The position numbers and the translations under genes were made by a program. Shown piece after piece: positions 1 through 7,659 of a DNA stretch of 64,000 nucleotides. Positions within the stretch are counted from its first letter, which is position 1. Every line of letters begins with the position of its first letter. This DNA comes from Trueperella pyogenes (lineage in GTDB: Bacteria; Actinomycetota; Actinomycetes; Actinomycetales; Actinomycetaceae), in assembly GCF_001070855.1 (NCBI RefSeq), contig NZ_JVLH01000009.1, positions 186,001-250,000 on the forward strand, in the 5' to 3' direction. The notes below the pieces were generated by a model. The model worked only from the letters and a program-made list of their open reading frames with translations. It made no database searches and was not told the DNA's origin.

Positions 1-6
1 GTCCCC

Positions 7-309
7 ATGAGGATCACGATCCGTTATTTCGCTGCCGCGAGCGCTGCAGTAGGCACAGAAAGCGCAGTGATCGAGGTTGCGGACGACTCAAATGAGACAG
101 TCGTCGACCTTGTTCGTCGCTCAACTGACCGCGATATCGACGATCTTCTGGCGGCCTCGTCCTTCCTGGTGAACGAAGAACTTGTTGACGCTCAAGCAAC
201 TCTTGCCCAAGCCCTGGGCGCTTCATCCCTGAGCGACGAGGCCGTGACCTCTGTGGCCGATCGCAGTGGGATTCGCCTTGACGTCCTTCCGCCTTTTGCA
301 GGTGGCTGA
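7..309 (+). CDS. moaD: MoaD, molybdopterin synthase small (sulfur carrier) subunit
   Basis: A 100-residue ubiquitin-like sulfur carrier of the MoaD/ThiS type. Its C-terminal thiocarboxylate donates sulfur to precursor Z (cPMP) inside molybdopterin synthase. The decisive feature is the C-terminal Phe-Ala-Gly-Gly tail, which MoeB-type enzymes adenylate. Length is slightly above the usual 80-90 residues. It starts at the very edge of the window, so its upstream context (for instance moaA) cannot be seen. The gene for its partner MoaE lies just downstream on the opposite strand, and the activating enzyme MoeB follows. Confidence 0.9.
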   Translation: MRITIRYFAAASAAVGTESAVIEVADDSNETVVDLVRRSTDRDIDDLLAASSFLVNEELVDAQATLAQALGASSLSDEAVTSVADRSGIRLDVLPPFAGG

Positions 310-323
310 GACCCACAATCTGG

Positions 324-749
324 TCACGGAGTATTGCTCCACTCATTGTGACCATCACTGAAATACTGATCTTTCCAGATCGGTACACTGGCTTTAATGT
401 CGTCGACAATTTGACCGCACAGCGCGAAGGCTTCCTTTCGATGGGCACTATCGACGACAACAAGAAGTGCGACGTCCCCAATTTCTAGGTGTCCCACACG
501 ATGACGGACGTAAATGCCATCTACCTCAGGATTTCCAAGTACCTCTAGTGATTTCTCAACACTTGCGCGAAGGAACTTGGCGGCCGCAGGGTGAGCGGAG
601 TATTCCAAGTAGTGAACGCCTTCACCACCGTCATGATCGCGAACAACACCCTCAAAGACGACGCGCGCACCGGAATGAGCTGGAATAAGGGGTACTTCCC
701 CCGAGCACATCTCCGTTGGAACAGAGACAATATCGGTATCAATAATCAC
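324..749 (-). CDS. moaE: MoaE, molybdopterin synthase catalytic subunit
   Basis: Large subunit of molybdopterin synthase, which with MoaD converts cPMP to molybdopterin. Visible family features are the GVVRDHDGG segment, the LEYSAH segment, the VRHRVGHLEIGD block that includes conserved Arg/His residues, and the HRKEAF and PIWKDQ motifs near the C-terminus that hold the catalytic lysines. The frame stays open to 848, but I place the start at the GTG at 749: it is preceded by AAGGGGAG at good spacing and gives 141 residues, the normal length. It is convergent with moaD and divergent from moeB, so all neighbours share one pathway although not one strand. Confidence 0.9.
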   Translation of the reverse strand: MIIDTDIVSVPTEMCSGEVPLIPAHSGARVVFEGVVRDHDGGEGVHYLEYSAHPAAAKFLRASVEKSLEVLGNPEVDGIYVRHRVGHLEIGDVALLVVVDSAHRKEAFALCGQIVDDIKASVPIWKDQYFSDGHNEWSNTP

Positions 750-789
750 GGGACTCCCCTTATTTAAATGGTCGTGGAGGGACACAGAC

Positions 790-1548
790 ATGGTAGCGCA
801 GCGAGACATTATGACCGCTCGTATCCCCGGAATCGGTGAGAGCGGCATCGAAAAGATCCGCGCTGCTAAGGTCCTTGTTGTCGGCGCCGGCGGCCTGGGA
901 TCACCCGTCTTGGCCTATCTGGCGGCAGCGGGGATTGGGACAATCGGTATCTCTGACCCAGACAATCTGGAGGAGTCTAACCTCCAGCGACAAGTCATTC
1001 ACGGCGTCGCACGCTTGGGCATGAATAAGGCCGAATCTGCCAAGATGACCGTCCTTGCTCTCAACCCCGATATCCAGGTCAACATCGAACCAAAGATTAT
1101 TGATAGTCAGAGCGATGAGACCGTTGCGGCCTACGACTTCATTGTCGACGCAACAGACAATTTCACCGCAAAATACGCGATTTCAGATACGTGCGCACGC
1201 GTTGGGCGCCCGCACATGTGGGGCACTTTGGTATCAATGTCCTTCCAGGCCTCGCTTTTCACCGATGGCCTGACTCTTCGCGATATCTATCCTGAACCCC
1301 CCACCGTCGAAACAATGAGTTCAAAAACCGTCGGCGTTCTGGGAGCCGTCTGCGGGCAGGGGGGATCGGTCCTCGCCACAGAATGTCTGAAGTGGGTCAC
1401 CGGAGTTGGTGAGCCCTTAATCGGGCGCCTGCTCATTGTTGACACCGCCGCAGGTCGCTGGAACGTCGTCCCGTTCCGGCCTCGAACCACCCCCGCAAAA
1501 GTTCCCTCAGTGACTCCCGCCGAAGCCACCCCCGAACCGATCGAATAA
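790..1548 (+). CDS. moeB: MoeB/ThiF-family adenylyltransferase (MoaD activation)
   Basis: E1-like enzyme that adenylates the C-terminal Gly-Gly of MoaD. The nucleotide-binding loop VGAGGLGSP is near residue 32, NLQRQVIH supplies the conserved arginine, and DATDNFTAKY is the typical Asp-containing motif. There is no C-terminal rhodanese domain. The zinc-binding Cys-x-x-Cys pairs of E. coli MoeB are absent: the place before YPEPP reads LRDI instead of a CxxC. The ATG at 790 has GGAGGG eight bases upstream. The gene is divergent from moaE and leads the block moeB-moeA-moaC-mobA. A role with ThiS or another carrier cannot be excluded, but the context favours MoaD. Confidence 0.85.
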   Translation: MVAQRDIMTARIPGIGESGIEKIRAAKVLVVGAGGLGSPVLAYLAAAGIGTIGISDPDNLEESNLQRQVIHGVARLGMNKAESAKMTVLALNPDIQVNIEPKIIDSQSDETVAAYDFIVDATDNFTAKYAISDTCARVGRPHMWGTLVSMSFQASLFTDGLTLRDIYPEPPTVETMSSKTVGVLGAVCGQGGSVLATECLKWVTGVGEPLIGRLLIVDTAAGRWNVVPFRPRTTPAKVPSVTPAEATPEPIE

Positions 1549-1597
1549 GCCATAAACTGAGCCATGGCCCCATGTGGACCGCGCGAAGGAGACTACG

Positions 1598-2848
1598 ATG
1601 CAACTTCTTGAAGACTATTTGAACTCCATCTTGGGACGCGTTCACCCCCTCTCCCCCGTTGAGCTTCCCATTGATCAGGCACTTGATCACGTCCTGGTCG
1701 ATGATCTTGTCGCGCGCTTTGCAGTCCCACCTTTCTCAAATTCGGGAATGGATGGCTACGCACTTCACCTCGATCACGATCTCGAGGCCTCCCCTGAGAA
1801 CCCCGTCACCATCGCGGTCGCTGGCGACATCGCGGCAGGAGATAACGAGTCCCACGTTCTTGAACCCGGAACCTCATGGCGAATCATGACGGGCGCTCGA
1901 ATTCCCGAGGGCGCAAACACCATCGTTCCCGTGGAGCATACCTCCGAAGAACCCGGTCCCCATCCCCTCCCCGAAAGCATCAGCATCTACGCCCCTGCAA
2001 AGGTCGGCGCTCACGTGCGCCGTCAGGGCGAGGACTGCACGCCCGGAGACGTCATTTTGCATGCCGGTGACGTTCTCACGCCCGCAGCCATCGCCTCGGC
2101 AGTATCGGTTGGTTATGCAAGCGTGAAGGTCTACCCCACCCCCCGCATCGCCATCGTCTCAACGGGTGACGAGCTGCGTGCACCGGGCGAAGACCTCAAG
2201 GGCGCTCAGATTCCCGATTCAAACTCCGTGATGATCGCTGCGCTGGCTCGCCGTGCAGGTGCCCAAGTCACGGGAATTTTCCGCTCCAATGACGACCCAG
2301 CTCACTTTGCTGAAGTTTTGCGCCAGGCAGGTGAGGTCGCTGACCTCATCATCACCTCGGGAGGCGTCAGTGCCGGGGCCTACGACGTCGTTAAGGAAGT
2401 TGGCTTGGGCAAGGGAGTGGACTTCGTTCGCGTCGCAATGCAGCCCGGGAAGCCACAGGGCTTTGGCGTCCTTCAAGCAAGTGACGGTCGCGATGTCTAC
2501 TTGGCGACTCTGCCGGGCAACCCGGTATCGGTCTTCGTCTCTTTCCATATGTTTGTTCGCCCAGTTCTGGCCGAATTCACCGGTCTCAACGGGCGCGAAC
2601 TACTGCGTCCCATCGTCGTCACCACACCCAACGGCTGGATTTCCCCCGAAGGCAAGCGCCAGTTTGTACCGGTCATTCTTTCTGAACCCGATGGCCCAGA
2701 ACAGACTCCGATTGTGGTTCCGACACACAGGTTGGGTTCGCGTTCTCACCTCGTTGCCTCTTTGCACTCGGTGAACGCGCTGGCAATCGTCCCCGAAGAT
2801 GTCACTTCGGTTGAACCCTGGTCGATCCTGACTGCGGTTCGAGTCTGA
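1598..2848 (+). CDS. moeA: MoeA, molybdopterin molybdotransferase
   Basis: Inserts molybdate into adenylylated molybdopterin. The N-terminal part carries the family motif PPFSNSGMDGYA, followed by the MTGARIPEGANTIVPVE segment. The MoCF-binding domain follows (STGDEL, then ITSGGVSAGAYD and LPGNPVSVFVSF), and a C-terminal beta domain completes 416 residues, the usual length. An ATG lies further upstream at 1574, but the ATG at 1598 has AAGGAG six bases before it and is preferred. It sits 50 bases after moeB and 47 before moaC, consistent with one transcript. Confidence 0.93.
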   Translation: MQLLEDYLNSILGRVHPLSPVELPIDQALDHVLVDDLVARFAVPPFSNSGMDGYALHLDHDLEASPENPVTIAVAGDIAAGDNESHVLEPGTSWRIMTGARIPEGANTIVPVEHTSEEPGPHPLPESISIYAPAKVGAHVRRQGEDCTPGDVILHAGDVLTPAAIASAVSVGYASVKVYPTPRIAIVSTGDELRAPGEDLKGAQIPDSNSVMIAALARRAGAQVTGIFRSNDDPAHFAEVLRQAGEVADLIITSGGVSAGAYDVVKEVGLGKGVDFVRVAMQPGKPQGFGVLQASDGRDVYLATLPGNPVSVFVSFHMFVRPVLAEFTGLNGRELLRPIVVTTPNGWISPEGKRQFVPVILSEPDGPEQTPIVVPTHRLGSRSHLVASLHSVNALAIVPEDVTSVEPWSILTAVRV

Positions 2849-2895
2849 TCACTTTCCCATTCTCTTCCCGTCAAACGAGCGCCGAAAGGCTAGAC

Positions 2896-3381
2896 ATGAG
2901 CGAAACCAGTCCATTCACTCACCTCACCGAGCGCGGTGAAGCACACATGGTTGATATCACGGCGAAAACACCGACCGTGCGTCAGGCGCGAGCACGCGGC
3001 TTCGTCGAGTGCTCACCAAAAATCATGGCGGCCCTCCGCGATGACTCGGTCCCCAAGGGCGACGCTCTTGCAGTCGCACGAATTGCGGGAATTCAGGCCT
3101 CGAAGCGCACTCCCGAGTTGCTCCCCCTGGCACACCCGATCGCCGTTCATTACTGCGCGGTCGATTTGTCATTGGCCGAAGACGGGGTGGAGATCCGTTC
3201 GACCGTTCGAACCGCAGATCGAACGGGTATCGAAATGGAAGCTCTGACCGCCGTAACCGTCGCCGCACTGACCATCATCGACATGGTGAAGGGCATCGAC
3301 AAATTGCTTGCGATTCGTGAGTGCTATGTCGAAGAGAAAAGCGGCGGTCGGAGCGGAACATGGACTCGCCCCAGCGCCTAG
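2896..3381 (+). CDS. moaC: MoaC, cyclic pyranopterin monophosphate synthase
   Basis: Acts after MoaA to form cyclic pyranopterin monophosphate. The 161-residue protein shows the family signatures: MVDITAK at the start of the core, KGDALAVARIAGI, LLPLAHPI with its active-site histidine, and the C-terminal DMVKGIDK lysine-aspartate motif. The start at 2896 has a GAAAGG Shine-Dalgarno six bases upstream. Its 3' end overlaps the mobA start by 22 bases, so the two are probably translationally linked. moaA is not in this window. Confidence 0.93.
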   Translation: MSETSPFTHLTERGEAHMVDITAKTPTVRQARARGFVECSPKIMAALRDDSVPKGDALAVARIAGIQASKRTPELLPLAHPIAVHYCAVDLSLAEDGVEIRSTVRTADRTGIEMEALTAVTVAALTIIDMVKGIDKLLAIRECYVEEKSGGRSGTWTRPSA

Positions 3382-4013
3382 CACTCAGTGGATTAGTGAT
3401 CCTCGGCGGGGGGACCGGACAGCGGCTGGGAGGGGCATCAAAGCCCGACCTCGTGGTCCGAGGCCGACGTGCGCTTGAGTGGGCACTCGCCTCTGAGCCC
3501 GGGATTCCTCACGTATGCGTGGTGCCTGAGACCGTCACAGTTCCACGCGACGTTATCCGCGTCATGGAGGAGCCGCCACGCTCTGGCCCCGCCGCCGGCT
3601 TTATTGCAGGCGTTCAGGCACTTCTTAAAGTTCTCCCCGAGGACACCCCGTCTCGCTGGATTGGCCTTGTTCCCGTTGACGCACCCTTGGCCACCCTGAC
3701 TTTTCCCCTCCTTCTCGAGGCCGTGGAAGAGTCGATTTCTCAGGGACGTCGCGTAGATGGTGTGCTCGCATGCGCAGCGGGACACCGACAGAACTTGATC
3801 GGCGTATTTTCGTTGGATGCAGTCCGCAAGTTCACGGTTTCCCAGTGGGTAAATCGTTCGATGCGCGCCCTATTGGAAGACCTCGACACGATTGATGTCG
3901 AGGTCCCAGAATCGTGGGTCGCAGATATCGATACACCCGTTGATTTGCAGCGCGCGCAGACATACGCAATGGACGGGGAGCTTTGCATAGAAGGAGAAAG
4001 CTCACGTGAGTGA
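3360..4013 (+). CDS. mobA: MobA-like molybdenum cofactor guanylyltransferase / NTP transferase
   Basis: A 217-residue nucleotidyltransferase of the MobA/GlmU-N fold that attaches GMP (or CMP in related enzymes) to the molybdenum cofactor. The N-terminal signature VILGGGTGQRLGGASK matches the family pattern (L-A/G-G-G-x-S/T-x-R-x-G-G-x-x-K). PRSGPAAGFIAG and PVDAPL are the later nucleotide and metal-binding segments. The frame is open from 3321, but the ATG at 3360 with a purine-rich GGAGCGGA upstream gives the normal N-terminus. It overlaps moaC and the following ybaK-like gene. Choice between GTP and CTP as donor cannot be read from the sequence. Confidence 0.8.
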   Translation: MDSPQRLALSGLVILGGGTGQRLGGASKPDLVVRGRRALEWALASEPGIPHVCVVPETVTVPRDVIRVMEEPPRSGPAAGFIAGVQALLKVLPEDTPSRWIGLVPVDAPLATLTFPLLLEAVEESISQGRRVDGVLACAAGHRQNLIGVFSLDAVRKFTVSQWVNRSMRALLEDLDTIDVEVPESWVADIDTPVDLQRAQTYAMDGELCIEGESSRE

Positions 4014-4572
4014 ATCGATTGAAATTCCCGGTTCGGGGAGTTTAGAGACGCTTCCAGCTCTGGAGCACCTCAACCTTGTGGCTGAGCCAGTCGCGCGTGC
4101 GCTCACGGCGCTCGAAGCGGCCAACCCCGCGGTGGCCTCGTTAGCGCAAGTAAGTGAAATTGACCCGGAACTGGCTGATACGGAAGTTCTCACCCAGGCT
4201 TTCGGGATGGATCTTGCACTGTCTTCGAATTGTATTTTGGTTGCGGGCAAGCGCGCGGGTGAAGAAAGAATCGCAGCGTGTGTTGTGCGCGCAACGACCA
4301 ACGCTGATGTGAATCACGTGGTGAAGAAACTTCTCGACGTACGAAAAGCCTCGTTTTGGCCGCAAGAACGCGCAGTCGAGGCCTCGGGGATGGAATACGG
4401 AGGGATCACTCCGCTTGGCATCCCCGAGGCCTGGCGACTGTTGATCGATTCGCGTTGCGTGCAGGGATGGTCCTGCATCGGCTCGGGACTGCGCCGCTCA
4501 AAGCTCTTTGTTCCCGGAGAGCTCCTTGCTGCGCTTCCCGGCGTCGAAATCGTGGAGGGCCTTGGGTTTTAG
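4006..4572 (+). CDS. YbaK/ProX-type aminoacyl-tRNA editing protein
   Basis: A 188-residue YbaK/EbsC-domain protein. Family members hydrolyse mischarged tRNAs such as Cys-tRNA(Pro) or Ala-tRNA(Pro). The central VVKKLLDVRKASF block contains the lysine region of the active site, and SGMEYGGITPLGIP is the typical Gly/Pro-rich loop. The GTG start at 4006 is preceded by AAGGAG at nine bases. It overlaps mobA by eight bases, so it is the last gene of the molybdenum cofactor operon although its function is unrelated. Its stop codon overlaps that of the convergent ndk gene. The exact substrate is unknown. Confidence 0.75.
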   Translation: MSESIEIPGSGSLETLPALEHLNLVAEPVARALTALEAANPAVASLAQVSEIDPELADTEVLTQAFGMDLALSSNCILVAGKRAGEERIAACVVRATTNADVNHVVKKLLDVRKASFWPQERAVEASGMEYGGITPLGIPEAWRLLIDSRCVQGWSCIGSGLRRSKLFVPGELLAALPGVEIVEGLGF

Positions 4573-5039
4573 TCGATTTCAGGGAACCAAATCTGAATCT
4601 CACGAAGGGCAGACTCTGCGCAATCCGACCCGTGGATGATGTTCTCCATGTTCGGGGTGTCCCATGCGCGACCCAAGTCGCCGCGAATCGTACCGGCAGG
4701 CGCAGTTGTCGGATCCGTTGATCCCATCATGGTGCGCATGCCTTCGATGACGCGCTGGCCTTCAACAATGATGGCAACCAGCGGACCCGCACTCATGAAA
4801 TCAAGAAGCCCTTCAAAGAAAGGCTTGCCCGCATGGTCACGGTAGTGCTCCGCAAGAAGTTCACGCGAGGCAACCATAAGCTTCAGGCCCTTGATGATGT
4901 AGCCCTTTGCTTCGATGCGACGAAGGATTTCACCGGTCAGACCACGGGCATAACCGTCTGGCTTCACCAAAATAAGGGTGTGTTCCAACGAGGGATCCAA
5001 CAGGTGCTGACGTGTAATCAGAACGGAATTGGCGCTCAC
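4569..5039 (-). CDS. ndk: Nucleoside diphosphate kinase
   Basis: Transfers the gamma-phosphate of ATP to nucleoside diphosphates through a phosphohistidine. TLILVKPDGYARGL is the N-terminal signature, and the active-site block NIIHGSDCAESA contains the catalytic histidine. The frame stays open to 5114, but the GTG at 5039 has a perfect AAGGAG just upstream and gives 156 residues with a short extension (SANSVLITRQHLLDPS) before the canonical start. Its 3' end overlaps the stop codon of the convergent ybaK-like gene, and no hairpin lies between them, so the two transcripts probably overlap. Confidence 0.92.
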   Translation of the reverse strand: MSANSVLITRQHLLDPSLEHTLILVKPDGYARGLTGEILRRIEAKGYIIKGLKLMVASRELLAEHYRDHAGKPFFEGLLDFMSAGPLVAIIVEGQRVIEGMRTMMGSTDPTTAPAGTIRGDLGRAWDTPNMENIIHGSDCAESALREIQIWFPEID

Positions 5040-5117
5040 AAAATCTCCTTTGCTTGAGTGAGGATGCTTCAGCATAACCGGCGATGGGTCGAAAGTCATA
5101 GCCCTACATGACAAACG

Positions 5118-5150
5118 AAAAAGGACTGACCGCCGTGGTCAGTCCTTTTT
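5118..5150. terminator. Perfect 14-bp hairpin terminator between ndk and the upstream minus-strand gene
   Basis: Arms 5118-5131 and 5137-5150 pair perfectly with a five-base loop (gccgt) and both ends are runs of A/T, the form of a bidirectional Rho-independent terminator. For the minus strand it ends transcription from the gene at 5339-6004, insulating ndk. The 190 bases between it and that gene hold no gene I can recognise. Confidence 0.85.
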
Positions 5151-5338
5151 CGTTATCCCATCAACACAGAGCAGTCTTCCCAGAAAGTCTTCCGGAGAGA
5201 TACGAGCAACTCTCGTCACTCGTTGTCTGATGCAGATAGTTTATGAAGTCTTACTGCAAGAAAAACGCGCGTTTACTGGGACTTTTCTGAACGAATTTTA
5301 CGAAGTGTCAACTTCGCTACCAGAGCATCTACATCCAC

Positions 5339-6004
5339 TTATAAATTCGCGCCATTTTGCTGAGAAAAACGATCTTCTACAAATGCTGGGCCTTCATAAC
5401 CATGACGACCAAGAGTTTGGAAAATATCATCCATAATCTGCGATGGTTCCAGCAATCCCGCGGAAAACTCAGGGTGCTTAATTTCGATCGCCGCGAATCC
5501 GGCAGGGTCGGAAACTGGCTGAGTATCGTACTTTTCTCCCAGAAGACGGTTGACTTCTTCCAGATCGGATGGGGAACCAAAAATCCAGGTCGTTGCGGCA
5601 GGCCCCTCGCTGGAACGCCCAAGGTAGAGGCGCATCAGCACAACCTTCTTGCCAGCACGCGGGAAACTCTCACCGACACGCGTGAAAAGATGAAGATCCA
5701 AGTCCCCCATTGAGCCATCGACAAGGCAATATGCGTAGGCACCAATGCCCCGGACACTCAAGGCATCAGCAAGAATCCCCAAGAATTCATCCGGGAAAGC
5801 ATCCTCTTGGAAGTAGATTCCTTCACCGCGTTCGGGGGCATGCTCGCCCATGATTTTGATGGGCAGTCCCGCCTCTTGAAGCGCCTGCGCGACTAAAGAA
5901 ATGTTGTATTCGGGGAAGGGATGAAGAATTGCGGCGTTCTTTCCCAGTCTTTCAACGAAAACGTAGGTCGAGAATCCCAACTCTTTTGTAATCTGCGTGC
6001 TCAT
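5339..6004 (-). CDS. Conserved-looking protein of unknown function
   Basis: I do not recognise a family. The 221-residue product is acidic, has no signal peptide or membrane segment and therefore is probably cytosolic. It begins MSTQITKELGFSTYVFVERLG and contains a DLDLHLFTRVGESFPRAGKK stretch in the middle. The start has a near-perfect AGAGGAGGAA Shine-Dalgarno. Codon use looks like that of neighbours, which supports a real gene. It lies between two hairpin terminators (6052-6103 upstream, 5118-5150 downstream) and is therefore probably transcribed alone. Confidence 0.7.
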   Translation of the reverse strand: MSTQITKELGFSTYVFVERLGKNAAILHPFPEYNISLVAQALQEAGLPIKIMGEHAPERGEGIYFQEDAFPDEFLGILADALSVRGIGAYAYCLVDGSMGDLDLHLFTRVGESFPRAGKKVVLMRLYLGRSSEGPAATTWIFGSPSDLEEVNRLLGEKYDTQPVSDPAGFAAIEIKHPEFSAGLLEPSQIMDDIFQTLGRHGYEGPAFVEDRFSQQNGANL

Positions 6005-6051
6005 TCTTCCTCCTCTAGCTTCCCTTCAAAAGGCATATCCGCCCAGACATA

Positions 6052-6103
6052 CAAGAAAAATCGCCGAGGCCGGGAAAGACCCAAAGGCACGCCCGGCCTC
6101 GGC
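6052..6103 (-). terminator. Terminator of the nitroreductase gene
   Basis: Arms 6063-6074 and 6092-6103 form a 12-bp GC-rich stem with a 17-base loop. Read on the minus strand it is followed by GATTTTTCTT, a proper U-tract. The stem is built from an inverted pair of the word CGAGGCC that is frequent throughout the window. Confidence 0.85.
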
Positions 6104-6112
6104 AATTCTCAA

Positions 6113-6913
6113 TCAGTTCAGGCACAACCCCTGAGAGCGCAAAACCTCAAGGACCGGCGCGGTGTCGAAGGTATTTGGCAGGCCCATCTGCTCGCTAATC
6201 TGCTGAGTAAAGGCATTGGTCGCACCCAGGCCAGCCTTACGCAGTTCGTAGTATGCGCGCACGTCTTCGTCGTACTCGGCAAGCTCCTCGAGGTAGGAAC
6301 CTTCGACCACCGGGTAGGTGTTCTCGGAAACAGCAAGGTTTTTGGGCAGACGAGGCCGGTACGGGGGATCTTGAAGCGGGCGGCCAACCAAGAGGCCCAG
6401 AATTGGGAAGGTCATGCGCGGAAGCTTCAAGAGCTCGATTGTGCGCTGGGGTCCTCTCAGAAGAGAACCGAGGTAGACCGTGCCCAAGCCCATCGATTCA
6501 GCGGCAACTTCCATGTTGTGTGCAGCAAGGACCGCGTCTTCCATTGCAGCAAGGAAGAGGTTGGTCCGCTGCAAGGGAGCGATATCCAGCCCGGCTTCTT
6601 CACGGATACGCGCATTGCGGTACAGGTCAACAACGAACATGAAAAGGTCGCCTTTGGAGGTGCCCACGTAGGGCTGCTGTGCAACCTCGGCCAGCTGGTC
6701 GCGCAAGGCTACATCCGTCACGTGAATGATCGAGAACTGCTGACGGAAGGGGGATGTGGGGGCGCGACGCGCAACGTCAATCAGTGCATCGCGGTCCTGC
6801 ACGCTCAGCGGAGAGTCCTCAAACTTCCGGATTGTGCGGTGCGCACGCAGCACATCAATCGTTGGATTGGTCACTCCAACTTCGGGGACCTTGCGGTAGT
6901 CTTCGGCCTGCAT
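6113..6913 (-). CDS. NfsA/FRP-like FMN-dependent nitroreductase
   Basis: An oxygen-insensitive nitroreductase-family flavoprotein of 266 residues using FMN and probably NADPH. The N-terminal block RAHRTIRKFEDSPLS supplies the phosphate-binding arginines, RRAPTSPFRQQFS is the flavin-contact segment, and AAESMGLGTVYLGSL is the conserved central helix-loop. Substrate is unknown; relatives reduce nitroaromatics, quinones or flavins. Although the frame is open to 6979, the ATG at 6913 has AAAGGAG at good spacing. It is transcribed alone, ended by the hairpin at 6052-6103. Confidence 0.82.
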   Translation of the reverse strand: MQAEDYRKVPEVGVTNPTIDVLRAHRTIRKFEDSPLSVQDRDALIDVARRAPTSPFRQQFSIIHVTDVALRDQLAEVAQQPYVGTSKGDLFMFVVDLYRNARIREEAGLDIAPLQRTNLFLAAMEDAVLAAHNMEVAAESMGLGTVYLGSLLRGPQRTIELLKLPRMTFPILGLLVGRPLQDPPYRPRLPKNLAVSENTYPVVEGSYLEELAEYDEDVRAYYELRKAGLGATNAFTQQISEQMGLPNTFDTAPVLEVLRSQGLCLN

Positions 6914-7090
6914 TTTTGCTCCTTTGGTGACAACGGTCGCTCTTATTGTCCGTTTTTCGGCTATTTTTCGCCAGTGCATCCTACTTTTGCGTCAACCAAG
7001 AATCGCCCTCACCCTGGGACTTTGGCAGCATTGCTTCATCACAATTTGGTCGCAGTTTCGGTGCAGACTTCCGAAATGTGGAGTCTGAGA

Positions 7091-7125
7091 TGGACGCTTT
7101 TTCAAGGATGGCTAGACTGAGACTC
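7091..7125 (+). promoter_or_regulatory. Promoter of the small lipoprotein gene, probably leaderless
   Basis: TGGACG at 7091-7096 and TAGACT at 7113-7118 are separated by 16 bases and resemble -35 and -10 hexamers. The ATG of the lipoprotein is seven bases after the -10, where transcription would start, and no Shine-Dalgarno is present, so the mRNA is probably leaderless. Confidence 0.55.
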
Positions 7126-7482
7126 ATGCGTAAATCTCTCATTGCAACAATGTGCATTGCTGTCATGGCAGCAACCGGCCTCGCTGCTTGCTCCAGCGGC
7201 CCCCAGTCAGCAACCAACGAAAAGATCATCACTAAGGATCCCGCAACGGTGACTCAGACGGGCGTCACTCTTCCCGAGAAGCGTGACCTTGAGTTCAAGC
7301 TCAACGGTGATGCGTCTAAGGCCAAGGTTGAGGTCGCTGACACCGAGGTCGCCGAGCAGGTCAAGGGCTCAAAGAACCTCCGCGTCCACCCCAAGAAGCC
7401 CGGTGAAACCACTCTGAAGGTCACCGATGCCAGCGGCACCGAATACACGATCCCGCTTGAGGTCGTTGAAGGCAGCAACTGA
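7126..7482 (+). CDS. Small secreted lipoprotein with a beta-rich domain
   Basis: A 118-residue exported lipoprotein. Residues 1-22 are a signal peptide ending in the lipobox LAAC. The mature part is about 95 residues, charged, and ends in a pattern (LRVHPKKPGETTLKVTDASG, then EYTIPLEVVE) that resembles the end of a Big/Ig-like bacterial domain; that similarity is weak. Longer in-frame starts exist upstream but the ATG at 7126 begins a proper signal peptide and sits right after a -10 element. It lies between its own promoter and terminator. Function unknown. Confidence 0.8.
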   Translation: MRKSLIATMCIAVMAATGLAACSSGPQSATNEKIITKDPATVTQTGVTLPEKRDLEFKLNGDASKAKVEVADTEVAEQVKGSKNLRVHPKKPGETTLKVTDASGTEYTIPLEVVEGSN

Positions 7483-7505
7483 GTCTCACTTCGATTCACA
7501 CTTTC

Positions 7506-7545
7506 TCCCGGGGAATAGGGCATACCTATTCCCCGGGATTTTTGT
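7506..7545 (+). terminator. Terminator of the lipoprotein gene
   Basis: Arms 7506-7518 and 7526-7538 form a 13-bp stem with a short loop, followed by TTTTTG. A classic Rho-independent terminator 23 bases after the lipoprotein stop codon. Confidence 0.9.
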
Positions 7546-7595
7546 CATTTCCATCGATCTCGCAACAATCTGTACGGAGATGCGGAGAACGTCTA

Positions 7596-7625
7596 TTGAC
7601 CTTTAGAGTGTGAGTCACCTAACAT
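7596..7625 (+). promoter_or_regulatory. Candidate promoter of the GntR regulator
   Basis: TTGACC at 7596-7601 and TAACAT at 7620-7625 with an 18-base spacer, 35 bases before the GTG start of the regulator. Confidence 0.55.
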
Positions 7626-7659
7626 GGGCGCCTGTCAGCAATGTGCAAAGGAGCAACAG

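Noticed and set aside
5151-5338. Small RNA or tRNA gene between the unknown gene and its terminator
   Set aside because: No cloverleaf or conserved RNA motif seen; it is most simply a 3' untranslated region.
5921-7120. 399-codon plus-strand open frame
   Set aside because: It is antisense to the nitroreductase gene; its sequence has no family features, whereas the minus strand encodes a clear flavoprotein with ribosome site and terminator.
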